Part shown: positions 33,977 through 42,727 of the stretch, in pieces
How the letters are laid out: every line of letters begins with the position of its first letter
How positions within the stretch are numbered: the first letter of the stretch is position 1
From: Pseudonocardia sp. DSM 110487
GTDB taxonomy: Bacteria; Actinomycetota; Actinomycetes; Mycobacteriales; Pseudonocardiaceae
Direction of reading: 5' to 3'
NCBI RefSeq assembly: GCF_019468565.1
Contig: NZ_CP080521.1
Location: forward strand, 4,774,001-4,838,000
DNA: 64,000 nt
Program-made: the position numbers and the translations under genes
Notes under the pieces: generated by a model
The model's database searches: none
What the model was told of the DNA's origin: nothing
What the model saw: only the letters and a program-made list of their open reading frames with translations

Positions 33977-35127
33977 CTGGTGCGCAGGAACCGGTCGATC
34001 CGCACGAGCGCCTCCTCCAGGAGGGGGAGCGCCGTGGCGTAGGAGCAGCGGACGTGGCCCTCGCCGGACGGGCCGAAGACGCTGCCGGGCACGACGGCCA
34101 CGTGCTCGGCGTGCAGCAGGCGCTCGGCGAACGTCTCCGAGTCCATCCCGGACGAGCGAATCGAGGGAAAGGCGTAGAACGCGCCGCCCGGCTCAGGGCA
34201 GTCGAGGCCGGTCTCGCGCAGTCCCTTGACGAACACTCGCCTGCGCCGGTCGTAGTCGGCGACCATCGCGTCGACCTCGTCGTCCGGCGCCGACAGCGCC
34301 TCCACGGCCGCGAGCTGCGAGACGTGCGGCGCGCACAGCATCGTGTACTGGTGCACGCGCACCGCCAGCTCCGCGACGGGTGCGGGCGCGCAGATCCAGC
34401 CGACCCGCCAGCCCGTCATCGCGTGGGCCTTGGAGAAGCCGCCCAGCAGCACGGTGCGCTCGCGGGCGCCCGGCAGCGTGCCGAGGCAGGTGTGGCCGCC
34501 GGTGTAGGTGAGCCGGTCGTAGATCTCGTCGGAGACGAGGTAGAGGTCGTGCTCCTCGGCGAGGCGCACGAGCCCCTCCAGCGAGGCACGCGGCTGCACG
34601 GCGCCGGTCGGGTTGGCCGGTGAGCCGATGAGGATCGCCTTCGTCCGGGGCGTGATCGCGGCCGCGACGACGTCGGCGTCGACGGCGAACCCGTCCTCCC
34701 AGCGGGTCGGCACCCGCACCGGGGTGCCGCCGGCGAAGGCGACGCACGGCTCGTAGGCCACGTAGCAGGGTTCGGGGACGATCACCTCGTCGCCCGGGTT
34801 GAGCAGCACCCGCAGCGCGAGGTCGAGGCCCTCGGACACGCCGGTGGTGATCAGGCACTCGTCGCCGGGGTCGTAGTCGGCGCCGTAGCGCTTCGCGAGA
34901 TCAGCGCAGATCAGCTCGCGCAGCCGCGGGAGCCCGGCGTTGGAGGTATAGGTCGTGTAGCCGCGCTCAAGGGCGTAGATCCCGGCCTCGCGCACGCGCC
35001 ACGGCGTCACGAAGTCGGGCTCGCCGACACCGAGGGAGATCACGTCGTCCATCTCGGCGGCGATGTCGAAGAAGCGCCGGATGCCCGACGGCGGGCAGGC
35101 GGCGATGACGGAGTTGAGCGCTTTCAC
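33955..35127 (-). CDS. class I PLP-dependent aminotransferase (aspartate-type)
   Basis: 390-residue fold-type I aminotransferase. The PLP lysine is Lys233 in LLGGFSKAHAMTGWRVG; GSPANPTGAV gives the Asn and VSDEIYDRLTY the Asp/Tyr that hold the cofactor; the carboxylate-binding Arg is in EGHVRCSYA. It fits the aspartate/aromatic aminotransferase branch; substrate not assignable. The ATG start overlaps the Lrp gene stop by four bases, so the regulator and enzyme are coupled. Confidence 0.9.
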   Translation of the reverse strand: MKALNSVIAACPPSGIRRFFDIAAEMDDVISLGVGEPDFVTPWRVREAGIYALERGYTTYTSNAGLPRLRELICADLAKRYGADYDPGDECLITTGVSEGLDLALRVLLNPGDEVIVPEPCYVAYEPCVAFAGGTPVRVPTRWEDGFAVDADVVAAAITPRTKAILIGSPANPTGAVQPRASLEGLVRLAEEHDLYLVSDEIYDRLTYTGGHTCLGTLPGARERTVLLGGFSKAHAMTGWRVGWICAPAPVAELAVRVHQYTMLCAPHVSQLAAVEALSAPDDEVDAMVADYDRRRRVFVKGLRETGLDCPEPGGAFYAFPSIRSSGMDSETFAERLLHAEHVAVVPGSVFGPSGEGHVRCSYATALPLLEEALVRIDRFLRTSQRNASR

Positions 35128-35615
35128 GGGGTCACCGGCAGCCGGTGGTCGGCCTCCTGCTCGGTGAACGCGTCGCCGTCGCGCTTGTAGGTCTTGAGCA
35201 CGAAGTGCGTGGCCGTCGACTGCACCCTGTCGATCGTCGAGAGCTTCTGCGCCACGAAATCCGAGACCGCCCGGATCGTGCGGGCGATCACCGTGCAGCG
35301 CAGGTCATGGGTGCCCGAGACCAGGTAGACGCTGCGGACCTCGTCGAAGCGGGCGATGCGCGTGGCCACGTCGTCGAACCCCACGCCGCGGGCAGGCGCG
35401 AGGGAGACGTCGATGAACGCGGTGACCGTCTCGCTGGTCGGGTCCTCGTCGACGGCGTCCCAGTCGACCACCGCCTTGTACCGGCGGATCGCCCCGGACG
35501 CCTCCCAGGTCGCGATCGCCTCGCTCACCTCGGCGACCGGCAGACCGGTCATCGTCGCGATCGTGTCGTGGGAGAGCTGGGCGTCGCGCTCCAGCAGTTC
35601 GAGGATCTGGCGCAC
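35124..35615 (-). CDS. Lrp/AsnC family transcriptional regulator
   Basis: 163-residue regulator with an N-terminal helix-turn-helix (LSHDTIATMTGLPVAEVSEAI) and a C-terminal RAM/ACT-like ligand domain (VTAFIDVSLAPARGVGFDD and VYLVSGTHDL). It starts at GTG, nine bases after the upstream aminotransferase gene, and overlaps the downstream one. Being sandwiched between two aminotransferases, it probably senses an amino acid and controls the operon. Confidence 0.9.
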   Translation of the reverse strand: MRQILELLERDAQLSHDTIATMTGLPVAEVSEAIATWEASGAIRRYKAVVDWDAVDEDPTSETVTAFIDVSLAPARGVGFDDVATRIARFDEVRSVYLVSGTHDLRCTVIARTIRAVSDFVAQKLSTIDRVQSTATHFVLKTYKRDGDAFTEQEADHRLPVTP

Positions 35616-35624
35616 GCGGAGACC

Positions 35625-36803
35625 CTACGTCCCGCTCGTGCGCCAGGCGGCGCCGAGCCGGTCCACGGCCGTGTGGAGCTCTCCGGGCAGGTTGGACGCG
35701 AAGCAGAGCCTCGCAGCGGCTGAGAGGTCCCGCCCGACGGCGAACGCCGTGCCCGGCACGTACCCGACGCCGTGCTCCAGCGCCGTCGGGAGCAGGTCGG
35801 CCGGGCGGGTGCCGTCGCCGAACTCGAGCCAGCAGAACATGCCGCCCGTCGGGACGGAGCAGGTGACCGCGTCGTCGAACACCCCGGCGACGGCGCTGGT
35901 GAGGGCCTTCGCCCGTTCGCGCAGGGCCGCGCGGAGCCGGTCGAGATGCGCGGCGAACCAGGCGTGGTCGGCGAGCAGATCGGCCGTGACGAGCTGGGTG
36001 AGGCTGGAGGTGCACAGGTCGGTGCACTGCTTGAGCCGCTCGACGGCGGCGCAGAGCGGCGCGGGCCCGGTGAGCCAGCCGACGCGCAGTGCGGGGGCGA
36101 GCACCTTCGACGCGCTGCCAAGGCGGACCACGTGGTCGCCGTGCGCGGCGATGGGCACCGGAGGCGGGCCGTCGAAGGCCAGCAGGCCGTACGGATCGTC
36201 CTCGACCACGAGGAAGCCGTAGCGCTCGGCGAGCTCCGCGAGGAGCGCCCGCCGCGCCGCGCTGAGCGTGGCGCCCCGCGGGTTGTGGAAGCTCGACACG
36301 GTGTGGACCAGCCGCGGGCGCAGGCCGGCGGCGAGCCGGTCGGCGAGCACGTCGACGGCCATGCCATCGGCATCGACGGGCACCGGACGCAGGTCGGCGC
36401 CCGCGGCCTGGAAGACCTGCAGGGCACCGACGTAGACGGGGTCCTCGACGACGACCGGGTCCCCGGGGTCGAGCAGCGCCCGCGCCACGAGGTCGAGGGC
36501 CTGCTGCGAGCCGCTGGTGACGACCACGGCCTCGGCGGCCACGGCGCGTCCGAGGCGCTCGGTCTCGTGCTCGGCGAGGACCTCGCGCAGCGGCCGCAGG
36601 CCTGCGGTCTCCCCGTACTGGACGGCGGCCGGGTCGGCCATCGCGGCCGCGAGGGATGCGGCGATCCGTTCGCGGGGGAGCAGGTCGGTGCCGGGAAGCC
36701 CACCCGCGAGCGAGATCACCTCGGGGCGGGCGGTGAGCGCGAGCAGGTCGCGGATGGCCGAGCCGCGCACGTCGCGCAGCCGGGTGGAGAGGGTGATGGA
36801 CAT
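35625..36803 (-). CDS. PLP-dependent aminotransferase (2-aminoadipate/MocR-like enzyme domain)
   Basis: 392-residue fold-type I enzyme. Lys233 in LGSASKVLAPALRVGWLTG binds PLP; VSSFHNPRGATLS and VVEDDPYGLLAF supply other cofactor contacts. Sequence resembles 2-aminoadipate/KynAT-II-type aminotransferases and the C-terminal half of MocR regulators, but no GntR helix-turn-helix precedes it. The ATG at 36803 is chosen because the conserved region starts at once; the Pro-rich extension upstream is unlikely to be coding. First gene of the three-gene operon with Lrp. Confidence 0.88.
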   Translation of the reverse strand: MSITLSTRLRDVRGSAIRDLLALTARPEVISLAGGLPGTDLLPRERIAASLAAAMADPAAVQYGETAGLRPLREVLAEHETERLGRAVAAEAVVVTSGSQQALDLVARALLDPGDPVVVEDPVYVGALQVFQAAGADLRPVPVDADGMAVDVLADRLAAGLRPRLVHTVSSFHNPRGATLSAARRALLAELAERYGFLVVEDDPYGLLAFDGPPPVPIAAHGDHVVRLGSASKVLAPALRVGWLTGPAPLCAAVERLKQCTDLCTSSLTQLVTADLLADHAWFAAHLDRLRAALRERAKALTSAVAGVFDDAVTCSVPTGGMFCWLEFGDGTRPADLLPTALEHGVGYVPGTAFAVGRDLSAAARLCFASNLPGELHTAVDRLGAAWRTSGT

Positions 36804-36949
36804 GCCTGTCGCCTTCGGTGTCGAGCCAGGAGGGCGGTTCGTCCTGGGTCGGCAGGGCGAGCGAGGTGGCGGGCCGGGTGGCGCCCGCCTCATGAGCATG
36901 CCGGATGGATCCTGAAATGCGGAACGGATTCCCGAATGTTGAGATGCTC

Positions 36950-36955
36950 TAGGCT
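36950..36955 (+). promoter_or_regulatory. -10 box (TAGGCT), leaderless start of TmrB-like gene
   Basis: TAGGCT ends 7 bases before GTG 36963, supporting that start and a leaderless mRNA. The rest of 36804-36962 contains two loosely similar direct repeats (ATGCCGGATGGATCC and ATGCGGAACGGATTCC) that could be regulator sites. Confidence 0.5.
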
Positions 36956-36962
36956 CCGTCGG

Positions 36963-37565
36963 GTGCTGCTGTGGATCAACGGCCCGTTCGGTGGCGGGAA
37001 GACCCAGACCGCGTACGAGCTGCGCAGGCGGTTACCGGGCAGCGTGGTGTGCGACCCGGAGCACGTCGGCTTCGGCCTGCACCGGATGACCCCTCGGGCG
37101 CTGCGGGGCGACTTCCAGGACCTCACGGCGTGGCGGGAGGGCGTTCGGGAGGTCCTCGACCTGGTGCTCCGCAAGCACGAGGGCCCGGTGATCGCGCCGA
37201 TGACACTCGTGAACGGCGGCTACTTCGAAGAGGTGGTCGGTCGGCTGCGCGAGGACGGGCACGAGGTGCACCACTTCGCGCTCCTGGCCGAGCGGGCCAC
37301 GGTGCTGCGGCGGCTGCGGGAGCGCGGATGGGGGCTCGGGCTGAAGCGGGAGAGCTTCGCCGTGGCCAAGCTCGACGAGTGCCTGGAGCGACTGCAGGGG
37401 CCGGAGTTCGCCGAGCACATCCGCACCGACGACCTGCCGGTCGCCGACGTCGCGACCCACATCGCGCGCTCGGCAGGGCTGCCGATCGCCCCGAACGTCG
37501 ACGGGCGGGTGCGGCGGCAGCTGCGCCGCTACGCCGTCAGCCTGCGGCACGTCCGCTTCGGCTAG
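36963..37565 (+). CDS. TmrB-like P-loop NTPase/kinase
   Basis: 200-residue P-loop protein with Walker A GPFGGGKT at residues 7-14 in a start (VLLWINGPFGGGKTQTAYEL) very like the Bacillus tunicamycin-resistance protein TmrB. Further shared stretches are CDPEHVGFGL, VIAPMTLVNGGYFEEVVGRL and EHIRTDDLPVADVATHIA. TmrB is thought to bind tunicamycin; in an actinomycete the role may differ. Single gene with its own leaderless promoter. Confidence 0.82.
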   Translation: MLLWINGPFGGGKTQTAYELRRRLPGSVVCDPEHVGFGLHRMTPRALRGDFQDLTAWREGVREVLDLVLRKHEGPVIAPMTLVNGGYFEEVVGRLREDGHEVHHFALLAERATVLRRLRERGWGLGLKRESFAVAKLDECLERLQGPEFAEHIRTDDLPVADVATHIARSAGLPIAPNVDGRVRRQLRRYAVSLRHVRFG

Positions 37566-37694
37566 TGCGGTGACCCCATGTGTTCGCGGATCCGCTGGAT
37601 GCGGCGTCCTGCCCGTGGTGGAGCGAACGGCACTCCGGGTCGCTGAGCCCACTCACGTCAGGCGTTCTCATGGAGCGAGCGGCACACTCGCACG

Positions 37695-38639
37695 CTAGGT
37701 GTGAGCGATCGCGCCGTTCGGTCCCCGCCCGGCGACGCGTGCCAGCCGGGAGCGCAGGTCCTGCAGCACGTCGAGGGCGTCCTCGACGGGCGCCTCGACC
37801 TGCAGGACCAGGTGCCCGACGCCCAGATCCGCGACGCGCGCCGCGTCCTCCGCCCACTGCGCGACCGTCCCGCGGAACAGCGGGCGATCCCGTCCGGCGG
37901 CGGGGTCGAGGACGGCGTCGCCACGCAGTACCACGGGCAGGGCCGCCGGGTCGCGGCCCGCCTCCGTTGCCGCCGACCGGAACAGCGCGATGTCGGCGGC
38001 GAGCCGGGCGGCGTCGGTGCGGTAGGGATGCAGCCCGTCGGCGATACGCGCCGCTCGCCGGATCCCGGCCGCGGTCGTGTAGCCCAGCAGCACCGGGATC
38101 GCGGCCCGGCCGAACGGCTTCGGCCCGACGTCCGAGGGCGGTACCGGGTAGGTGTCGCAGGTGACCTCCACCGGGTCGGGTCCCCATGCGGCCCGCAGCG
38201 CCGCGAGGTGCGCGTCGAGCAGGTCGCCGGTGGCGGGGGAGCGGCCCGCGGCGGCGAACTCCTCGCGCATCCACCCCGCGGCCAGGCCGGCGACCACCCG
38301 GCCCCGGGAGAGCTGGTCGACCGTGGCGAGCCGGCGGGCGAGCAGCACCGGCGGCTGCAGCAGCGCCTGGACCGCGCTCGTGCCCAGCCGCAGCCGGGTG
38401 GTGAGCGCGGCGAGGTGCGCGAGCACGTCGATCGGGTCGAACACGCAGGCGTAGCCGTCCGCAGGCATCTCGACGGGCACCGGCACCCCGGGCATTTCGA
38501 CCGGGTGCCGCGGCCGCAGCCAGCGGTCCATCACCCACACCGAGTCCAGGCCGGCCGCCTCCGCGCCCGTGGCCAGCCGGACCAGGTCCTCCGTCGCTAC
38601 CGTCGCGCCGCCGTTCGGCAGCCCCACTCCGATCTCCAT
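37695..38639 (-). CDS. LLM-class F420-dependent oxidoreductase
   Basis: 314-residue luciferase-like TIM-barrel oxidoreductase. MEIGVGLPNGG starts the barrel, RLRLGTSAVQALLQPPVLLARRLATVDQLS is the family core, and GRVVAGLAAGWMREEF and ADGLHPYRTD follow. Actinomycete members of this subgroup typically use coenzyme F420. Substrate unknown. A 47-bp internal piece of this gene (38088-38134) reappears at 39341-39387 with three differences, on the other side of the Uma2 gene. Confidence 0.9.
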   Translation of the reverse strand: MEIGVGLPNGGATVATEDLVRLATGAEAAGLDSVWVMDRWLRPRHPVEMPGVPVPVEMPADGYACVFDPIDVLAHLAALTTRLRLGTSAVQALLQPPVLLARRLATVDQLSRGRVVAGLAAGWMREEFAAAGRSPATGDLLDAHLAALRAAWGPDPVEVTCDTYPVPPSDVGPKPFGRAAIPVLLGYTTAAGIRRAARIADGLHPYRTDAARLAADIALFRSAATEAGRDPAALPVVLRGDAVLDPAAGRDRPLFRGTVAQWAEDAARVADLGVGHLVLQVEAPVEDALDVLQDLRSRLARVAGRGPNGAIAHT

Positions 38640-38676
38640 GCCCTGACGACGAACGGGCCGCCTCGGAATCGACCGG

Positions 38677-39234
38677 TCAGCGCCGCGTGAGGGCGGGGAG
38701 GTCGATCGAGACCGGGTGCCCTACGACGTCGAGGGCGGCCGAACCGGTGTATTCGCCGGAGAGCTCGTAGTTGCCGTCCACCAGGACATAGGCGAGCAGG
38801 CTGGTGGGGTCGTCGAGATCGACGATCCAGTACTGCGGGATCCCGGCATCGGCGTACTCGGAGAACTTGAGGACCCGGTCGACGCGGCGGGTGCCGGTGG
38901 AGAGGATCTCGACGGCGAGGAGCACATCGGCGGCCGGGTACCGAGGGGGGTTGGTCTCGAACAGCGCGGTGCGGGTCACGAGCACATCGGGTGCCCGGAT
39001 CGTCAGCGGGACGAGCGTGATCAGCACCTCGACATCGAGCAGGCCGGTAAGGGTGTCCGGGAGTTGATCGTCGAGGAGCGTGCCGAGCCGCATCCCTGCC
39101 TTCTGGTGCCAAGACAGGGGTCTGGGCGACATCACGAGCATCCCTTCCGCGACCTCGAGCTTGTTCGCCGAGTCCTCGGGCAGCGCCTCCCACTCCTCGA
39201 GGGTGATCGGGTGGTTCGGCCACGAGAGGGTCAT
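38677..39234 (-). CDS. Uma2 family (DUF820) putative endonuclease
   Basis: 185-residue PD-(D/E)XK-fold protein. It shows ITLEEWEALPEDSANKLEVAEGMLV near the N-terminus, PDVLVTR, and the putative active-site segment VLLAVEILSTGTRRVDRVLKFSEYADAGIPQYWIVD with the Glu and Lys that make up the nuclease motif. Uma2 proteins are abundant in actinomycetes and cyanobacteria and their role is unclear. It is flanked by an intact LLM gene and an LLM remnant, as if inserted near a duplicated pair. Confidence 0.85.
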   Translation of the reverse strand: MTLSWPNHPITLEEWEALPEDSANKLEVAEGMLVMSPRPLSWHQKAGMRLGTLLDDQLPDTLTGLLDVEVLITLVPLTIRAPDVLVTRTALFETNPPRYPAADVLLAVEILSTGTRRVDRVLKFSEYADAGIPQYWIVDLDDPTSLLAYVLVDGNYELSGEYTGSAALDVVGHPVSIDLPALTRR

Positions 39235-39299
39235 TGCCGTCTCCTTCCACGGACGGACCGATCTTCCCACGGTCCACTGACAACCATGACGAGGCGCGA

Positions 39300-39405
39300 C
39301 GGCGCCACCCGCCGAGCCCGGCATCGGTCGGGTAGACCGGCAGCACCGGGATCGCAGCCCGACCGAACGGCTTCGGCTCGACGTCCGGAAGCGCCAGCGG
39401 CCACC
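39300..39405 (-). pseudogene. remnant of an LLM oxidoreductase gene
   Basis: The minus strand reads LPDVEPKPFGRAAIPVLPVY, matching the intact LLM protein's PSDVGPKPFGRAAIPVLLGY. At the DNA level 39341-39387 matches 38088-38134 at 44 of 47 positions, and similarity fades on both sides. No start or remaining domain is present. The stretch 39235-39599 holds this remnant and a hairpin, and no intact gene. Confidence 0.6.
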
Positions 39406-39520
39406 CGGGGCAGGTCCAGCCACGCCGACGGCAGAGGCATGATCGGCGGAAATGGTGCGAGAACGTCAGAAATGGCGCTTTCACACCACTCGTGGCGATC
39501 ATCGACCGGCCCGCCGCCGA

Positions 39521-39582
39521 TGATCGCCGATTCGGCGCGGATACGGTCATATCTGGCCGGTTCCGCGCCGAATCGCCGATCA
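39521..39582 (-). terminator. hairpin downstream of the aromatic-cluster MFS gene
   Basis: Arms 39521-39541 and 39562-39582 pair over 21 bp with one mismatch (core CGATTCGGCGCGGA), with a 20-base loop. It lies 18 bases after the stop of the minus-strand MFS gene. There is no U-run, as is common in high-GC actinomycetes, so the terminator role is inferred from position. Confidence 0.5.
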
Positions 39583-39599
39583 GGGGGACGTGAACCGCA

Positions 39600-40919
39600 T
39601 TAGCGCACCCCGCGGATCGGCCGCACCGCCAACGCACCGACCAGCATGAACAGCCCGCCGACGAGGAAAAGCAGCGGGTAGTTCCCGCTCGGCGCGCCCG
39701 CCGCCACAGGTCCAGCGCCGATCCCCAGCACGAGCGGGGCGAGCGTCGGCGCGAGCAGGTTGGGGAACAGGCTCGCGATCGTGAAGAGGCCCATGTTCTT
39801 CGCGGCCTCGGTGCGGCCGGCAGGGAGCAGGTCGGTGGCCATCGCGAGGTCGACGGCGACGTACACGCCCTTGGCCGCTCCGAGGAGCGCGACGCCGACG
39901 AGGAACATCGGCAGCGTCTGCGACAGCCCGGCCACGGCGAAGCCGAGCGCTCCGAGGCAGGCCGCGGTGGCGACGAAGATCTTGCGGCGGCCGGCCCGGT
40001 CGGACAGGTAGCCCGAGATCAGGTTCGCCGCGATGCTCACCCCGTTCTCCAGGAGCAGCACCCCGAACATGACCGCCGCGATCGACGCGGGCGGCACGCC
40101 GATGCGGGCCAGCAGGAAGTAGGTCTGGTAGACGATCAGGATCGTGATGCCCATGAACACGAGGAGCCTGCTCACCCAGGTCCACGCGAAGTCGGGGTAG
40201 CGGCGCGGGCTGGACCAGAAGCTGGACGCGACCTCCCGCACCGACAGCGGCGGCCGGGGCCGCCCGTCGTGCACGCGGTCGGGCAGCACGAGGCACAGGA
40301 ACCCGACGGTGATCGCCGCGAGGCAGACCGGGGCGAGCAGGCCCCACGTCAGCGACGTCGCGTTCAGCGTGAGCAGGCCGGTTCCGAGCGTCGTGGCGGC
40401 GCTCTGGCCCATCCCGATCAGGCCGCCGATGCGCCCGCGCTGGCGGTGGGGCACCTGGTCGGGCAGCACCGCGGTGATCGCGGCCAGCAGGGACTGGATG
40501 CCCAGCTGCGTCACGGCCCATCCGAGCACCAGCACCGGCACCGACGGCGCGACGGCCACCACGGACAGCCCCAACGCGCCCGCGACGATCCCGCCGAGCA
40601 TCCACGGCCTGCGCATCCCGAACCGGGAGCGGGTGCGGTCGGACAGCCGCCCGAACAGCGGGTTGCCGATGATCCCGAAGACGGCGCCGACCGCCGCAAC
40701 CAGCGAGAGCGTGGCGCTCGCTCCGGCGGGGTCGATCTCGCGTACGCGCAGCGCCAGTGTGATCGCGGCCGGTGTGAGGATCGCCGACCAGGCGCACAGG
40801 TTGGCCACGACGAAGGCCGTGAGCGCCAGCGGGCGCAGGCCCGGCGCGTCGGGCGCGCCTGTGTCGGCAGCGCCCGTGTCCGCAGCGCTCATGTCCGCAG
40901 TGCTCACGGCTGACTCCAT
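39600..40919 (-). CDS. MFS transporter of the lignostilbene-type cluster
   Basis: 439-residue transporter with 12 predicted segments. Cytoplasmic-loop motifs are NPLFGRLSDRTRSRFGMRRPW and GYLSDRAGRRK. The N-terminal ~27 residues are Ala/Asp-rich with ADTGAADTGA repeats. It resembles sugar/glycoside-type and related MFS proteins; the likely role here is uptake of the cluster's substrate. It starts 47 bases after the decarboxylase-like gene and is the last gene of the minus-strand set. Confidence 0.88.
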   Translation of the reverse strand: MESAVSTADMSAADTGAADTGAPDAPGLRPLALTAFVVANLCAWSAILTPAAITLALRVREIDPAGASATLSLVAAVGAVFGIIGNPLFGRLSDRTRSRFGMRRPWMLGGIVAGALGLSVVAVAPSVPVLVLGWAVTQLGIQSLLAAITAVLPDQVPHRQRGRIGGLIGMGQSAATTLGTGLLTLNATSLTWGLLAPVCLAAITVGFLCLVLPDRVHDGRPRPPLSVREVASSFWSSPRRYPDFAWTWVSRLLVFMGITILIVYQTYFLLARIGVPPASIAAVMFGVLLLENGVSIAANLISGYLSDRAGRRKIFVATAACLGALGFAVAGLSQTLPMFLVGVALLGAAKGVYVAVDLAMATDLLPAGRTEAAKNMGLFTIASLFPNLLAPTLAPLVLGIGAGPVAAGAPSGNYPLLFLVGGLFMLVGALAVRPIRGVR

Positions 40920-40966
40920 GACGGGACGGCGGGCCGGCGCGCGCCGGTCCGCTGGTGGGGTGCGGC

Positions 40967-41995
40967 TCAGACGGTCAGGTGGAAGAGGCGGGTGGCGATG
41001 CCCTCGAAGAACTCCCGCTTCTCGGCGGGATCGAGCGGGAGCTCGTCCTGGTGCCGGACCTCGTCCGCGACGTACTGGTACGGGTAGTCCATCGCGTAGA
41101 GCACGCGGTCGGCGCCCACGACGTCGCGGACGAACATGATCCCCGGCTGCCAGGCCATGCCGCTGGTCGTGTACCAGACGTTGCGGCGCAGGTAGTCGCT
41201 CGGGCGCAGCTGCAGCGCCTTCATCGCGGGGTAGCGGCCGGACGCCACCTGCGCGGCGTGGAAGTGGTCGATCCGCGGCAGCCAGAACGGCAGCGCCTCT
41301 CCGAGGTGCCCCACCACGAGCCGCAGCCGCGGGAAGCGGTCGAACACCCCCGAGGTGATGATGCGCAGCAGGTGCATCCCGGTCTCGACGGCGAACCCGT
41401 AGATGGCGCCGTCGAGCCCAGCCTCGTACAGCGGCTCGACCATGCGGTCGTTCGGGGTGTTCGGGTGCAGGTAGACGGGTACGTCGAGGCGTTCGGCCGC
41501 CTCCAGCACCGGCCAGAACCGCTGGTCGTCGAGGTAGGTGCCCTGCACGTGGGAGTTGGCGATCACCCCGCACATCCCGAGCCGGGTGACGGCGCGCTCC
41601 AGCTCGGCGACGGCCGGATCCGGGTCCTGCCATGCCACCGCGGCGAGGGCGGTGAACCGGTCCGGGTGGTCGCGCACGGCCTGAGCGGCCACGTCGTTGG
41701 CGAGCGCCGCCATCGAACGGGCGGTGGCGACGTCGAGGACGTTGGTGCCCGGTGCTGTGAGCGCGAGGACCTGGTGGTCGATGCCGGCCGCATCCATGTC
41801 GGCGATGCGCTCGGCGCCGAGGTCGGCCAGCCTGCGGACGACGGCGCGCGGCCGCTCGGCCGTACTGGCGAGGTAGAAGCCCCAGAGGCTCTCGAAACCC
41901 TTGTCGCCATGGCCGTCCCGCAGCGTCCGGCGGTAGAGCTCCAGCAACTCGGGAGGGGCGAACGCCTCCTCGGTGGCGATCCGCCGGTAGGTCAT
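40967..41995 (-). CDS. amidohydrolase-family decarboxylase (LigW/5-carboxyvanillate decarboxylase-like)
   Basis: 342-residue amidohydrolase-2 barrel. It strongly resembles Sphingomonad LigW as I recall it: RIATEEAFA at the N-terminus, KGFESLWGFY, RIADMDAAGIDHQVLALT, NSHVQGTYLDD, EAGLDGAIYGFAVETGMHLL, GHLGEALPFWLPRID and YAMDYPYQYVADEVR. The metal site would be Glu in ATEEAF, His in YLHPNTP, His in VGHLGEA and Asp in AMDYPYQ. LigW decarboxylates 5-carboxyvanillate to vanillate without redox chemistry. ATG 41995 overlaps the upstream stop; ATG 42001 is an alternative. Confidence 0.85.
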   Translation of the reverse strand: MTYRRIATEEAFAPPELLELYRRTLRDGHGDKGFESLWGFYLASTAERPRAVVRRLADLGAERIADMDAAGIDHQVLALTAPGTNVLDVATARSMAALANDVAAQAVRDHPDRFTALAAVAWQDPDPAVAELERAVTRLGMCGVIANSHVQGTYLDDQRFWPVLEAAERLDVPVYLHPNTPNDRMVEPLYEAGLDGAIYGFAVETGMHLLRIITSGVFDRFPRLRLVVGHLGEALPFWLPRIDHFHAAQVASGRYPAMKALQLRPSDYLRRNVWYTTSGMAWQPGIMFVRDVVGADRVLYAMDYPYQYVADEVRHQDELPLDPAEKREFFEGIATRLFHLTV

Positions 41996-42696
41996 GCCCA
42001 TGCCTGACCCGTCACCGGGTGCGGGTAGTGGAACGGCACCACATCGGTGGCCGGGAAGAACGCGAAGTCGGGCAACAGCTCGTCGGGTCCGAGCGGGTCG
42101 TCGGGGAAGGTGGTCGTCGGGATGAGGTGGTTCATCGGCTCCGTGCGCGCCCACCCCTTGTCGTAGTCGGCGTGCCAGAACGGGTGGTAGTGCAGCTTCT
42201 GGATCTTCCAGACGCCGTCCTCCACGACGTAGGTGTTCTCGTAGACCCCGCCCTCCCACCACTGCTCGAACGAGGTGCGCCCGGCCAGTTCGGGAGCCGA
42301 GTGGTGCACCCCCGCCTGCATGAGCGCGCGGATCCGCGCCTTGGCCGAGCGCGCGTCCGGCGCGACCGTCACGACGTCCTGCAGCATCGGGTGGTCGAGC
42401 AGGAAGCCGGGGAGCGGGCCGTTGTGCCCGCGGGTGAAGCGCTCCCGGAACCGCTGCAGGTACAGCCGCTCCACCCCCGCGCGCCCGCGGTAGAGGCCAC
42501 CGATGAACGCGACCTCGCCGTCGCGGGTGAACAGGTCGACGACCTCCTGGTAGAGGCACTTGTCGAGGTAGTAGCCGTACTTGTGGTGCAGCGTGCGCAC
42601 CTCGTGGCGGGCCTCGGTGACGGCGAGACGGCGCGCCAGGTCCTCGACGGTGCGTCGAAGCTCGTCGATCTCGGTCGGTGCCTCGGTCGTGGACAT
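41992..42696 (-). CDS. NTF2-like/SnoaL-like protein (possible lignin-dimer lyase, LdpA-type)
   Basis: 234-residue protein with an N-terminal coiled helix (DELRRTVEDLARRLAVTEA) and a cone-shaped NTF2-like domain: HHKYGYYLDKCLYQEVVDLF, GEVAFIGGLYRGRAGVERLY, then VYENTYVVEDGVWKIQKLHYHPFWH. NTF2-like gamma-formaldehyde lyases (LdpA) produce lignostilbene for the dioxygenase in lignin-degrading sphingomonads. Its position between a lignostilbene-dioxygenase-like gene and a LigW-like gene suggests an equivalent job, which remains inference. The stop overlaps the next gene's ATG. Confidence 0.75.
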   Translation of the reverse strand: MSTTEAPTEIDELRRTVEDLARRLAVTEARHEVRTLHHKYGYYLDKCLYQEVVDLFTRDGEVAFIGGLYRGRAGVERLYLQRFRERFTRGHNGPLPGFLLDHPMLQDVVTVAPDARSAKARIRALMQAGVHHSAPELAGRTSFEQWWEGGVYENTYVVEDGVWKIQKLHYHPFWHADYDKGWARTEPMNHLIPTTTFPDDPLGPDELLPDFAFFPATDVVPFHYPHPVTGQAWA

Positions 42697-42727
42697 GGAA
42701 CTCCCTCGTTCGCAGAGCGGTCTGCTT

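Noticed and set aside
35772..36960. long plus-strand frame upstream of the TmrB-like gene as an N-terminal extension
   Set aside because: It is antisense to the aminotransferase gene; a -10 box and TmrB-like N-terminus place the true start at 36963.
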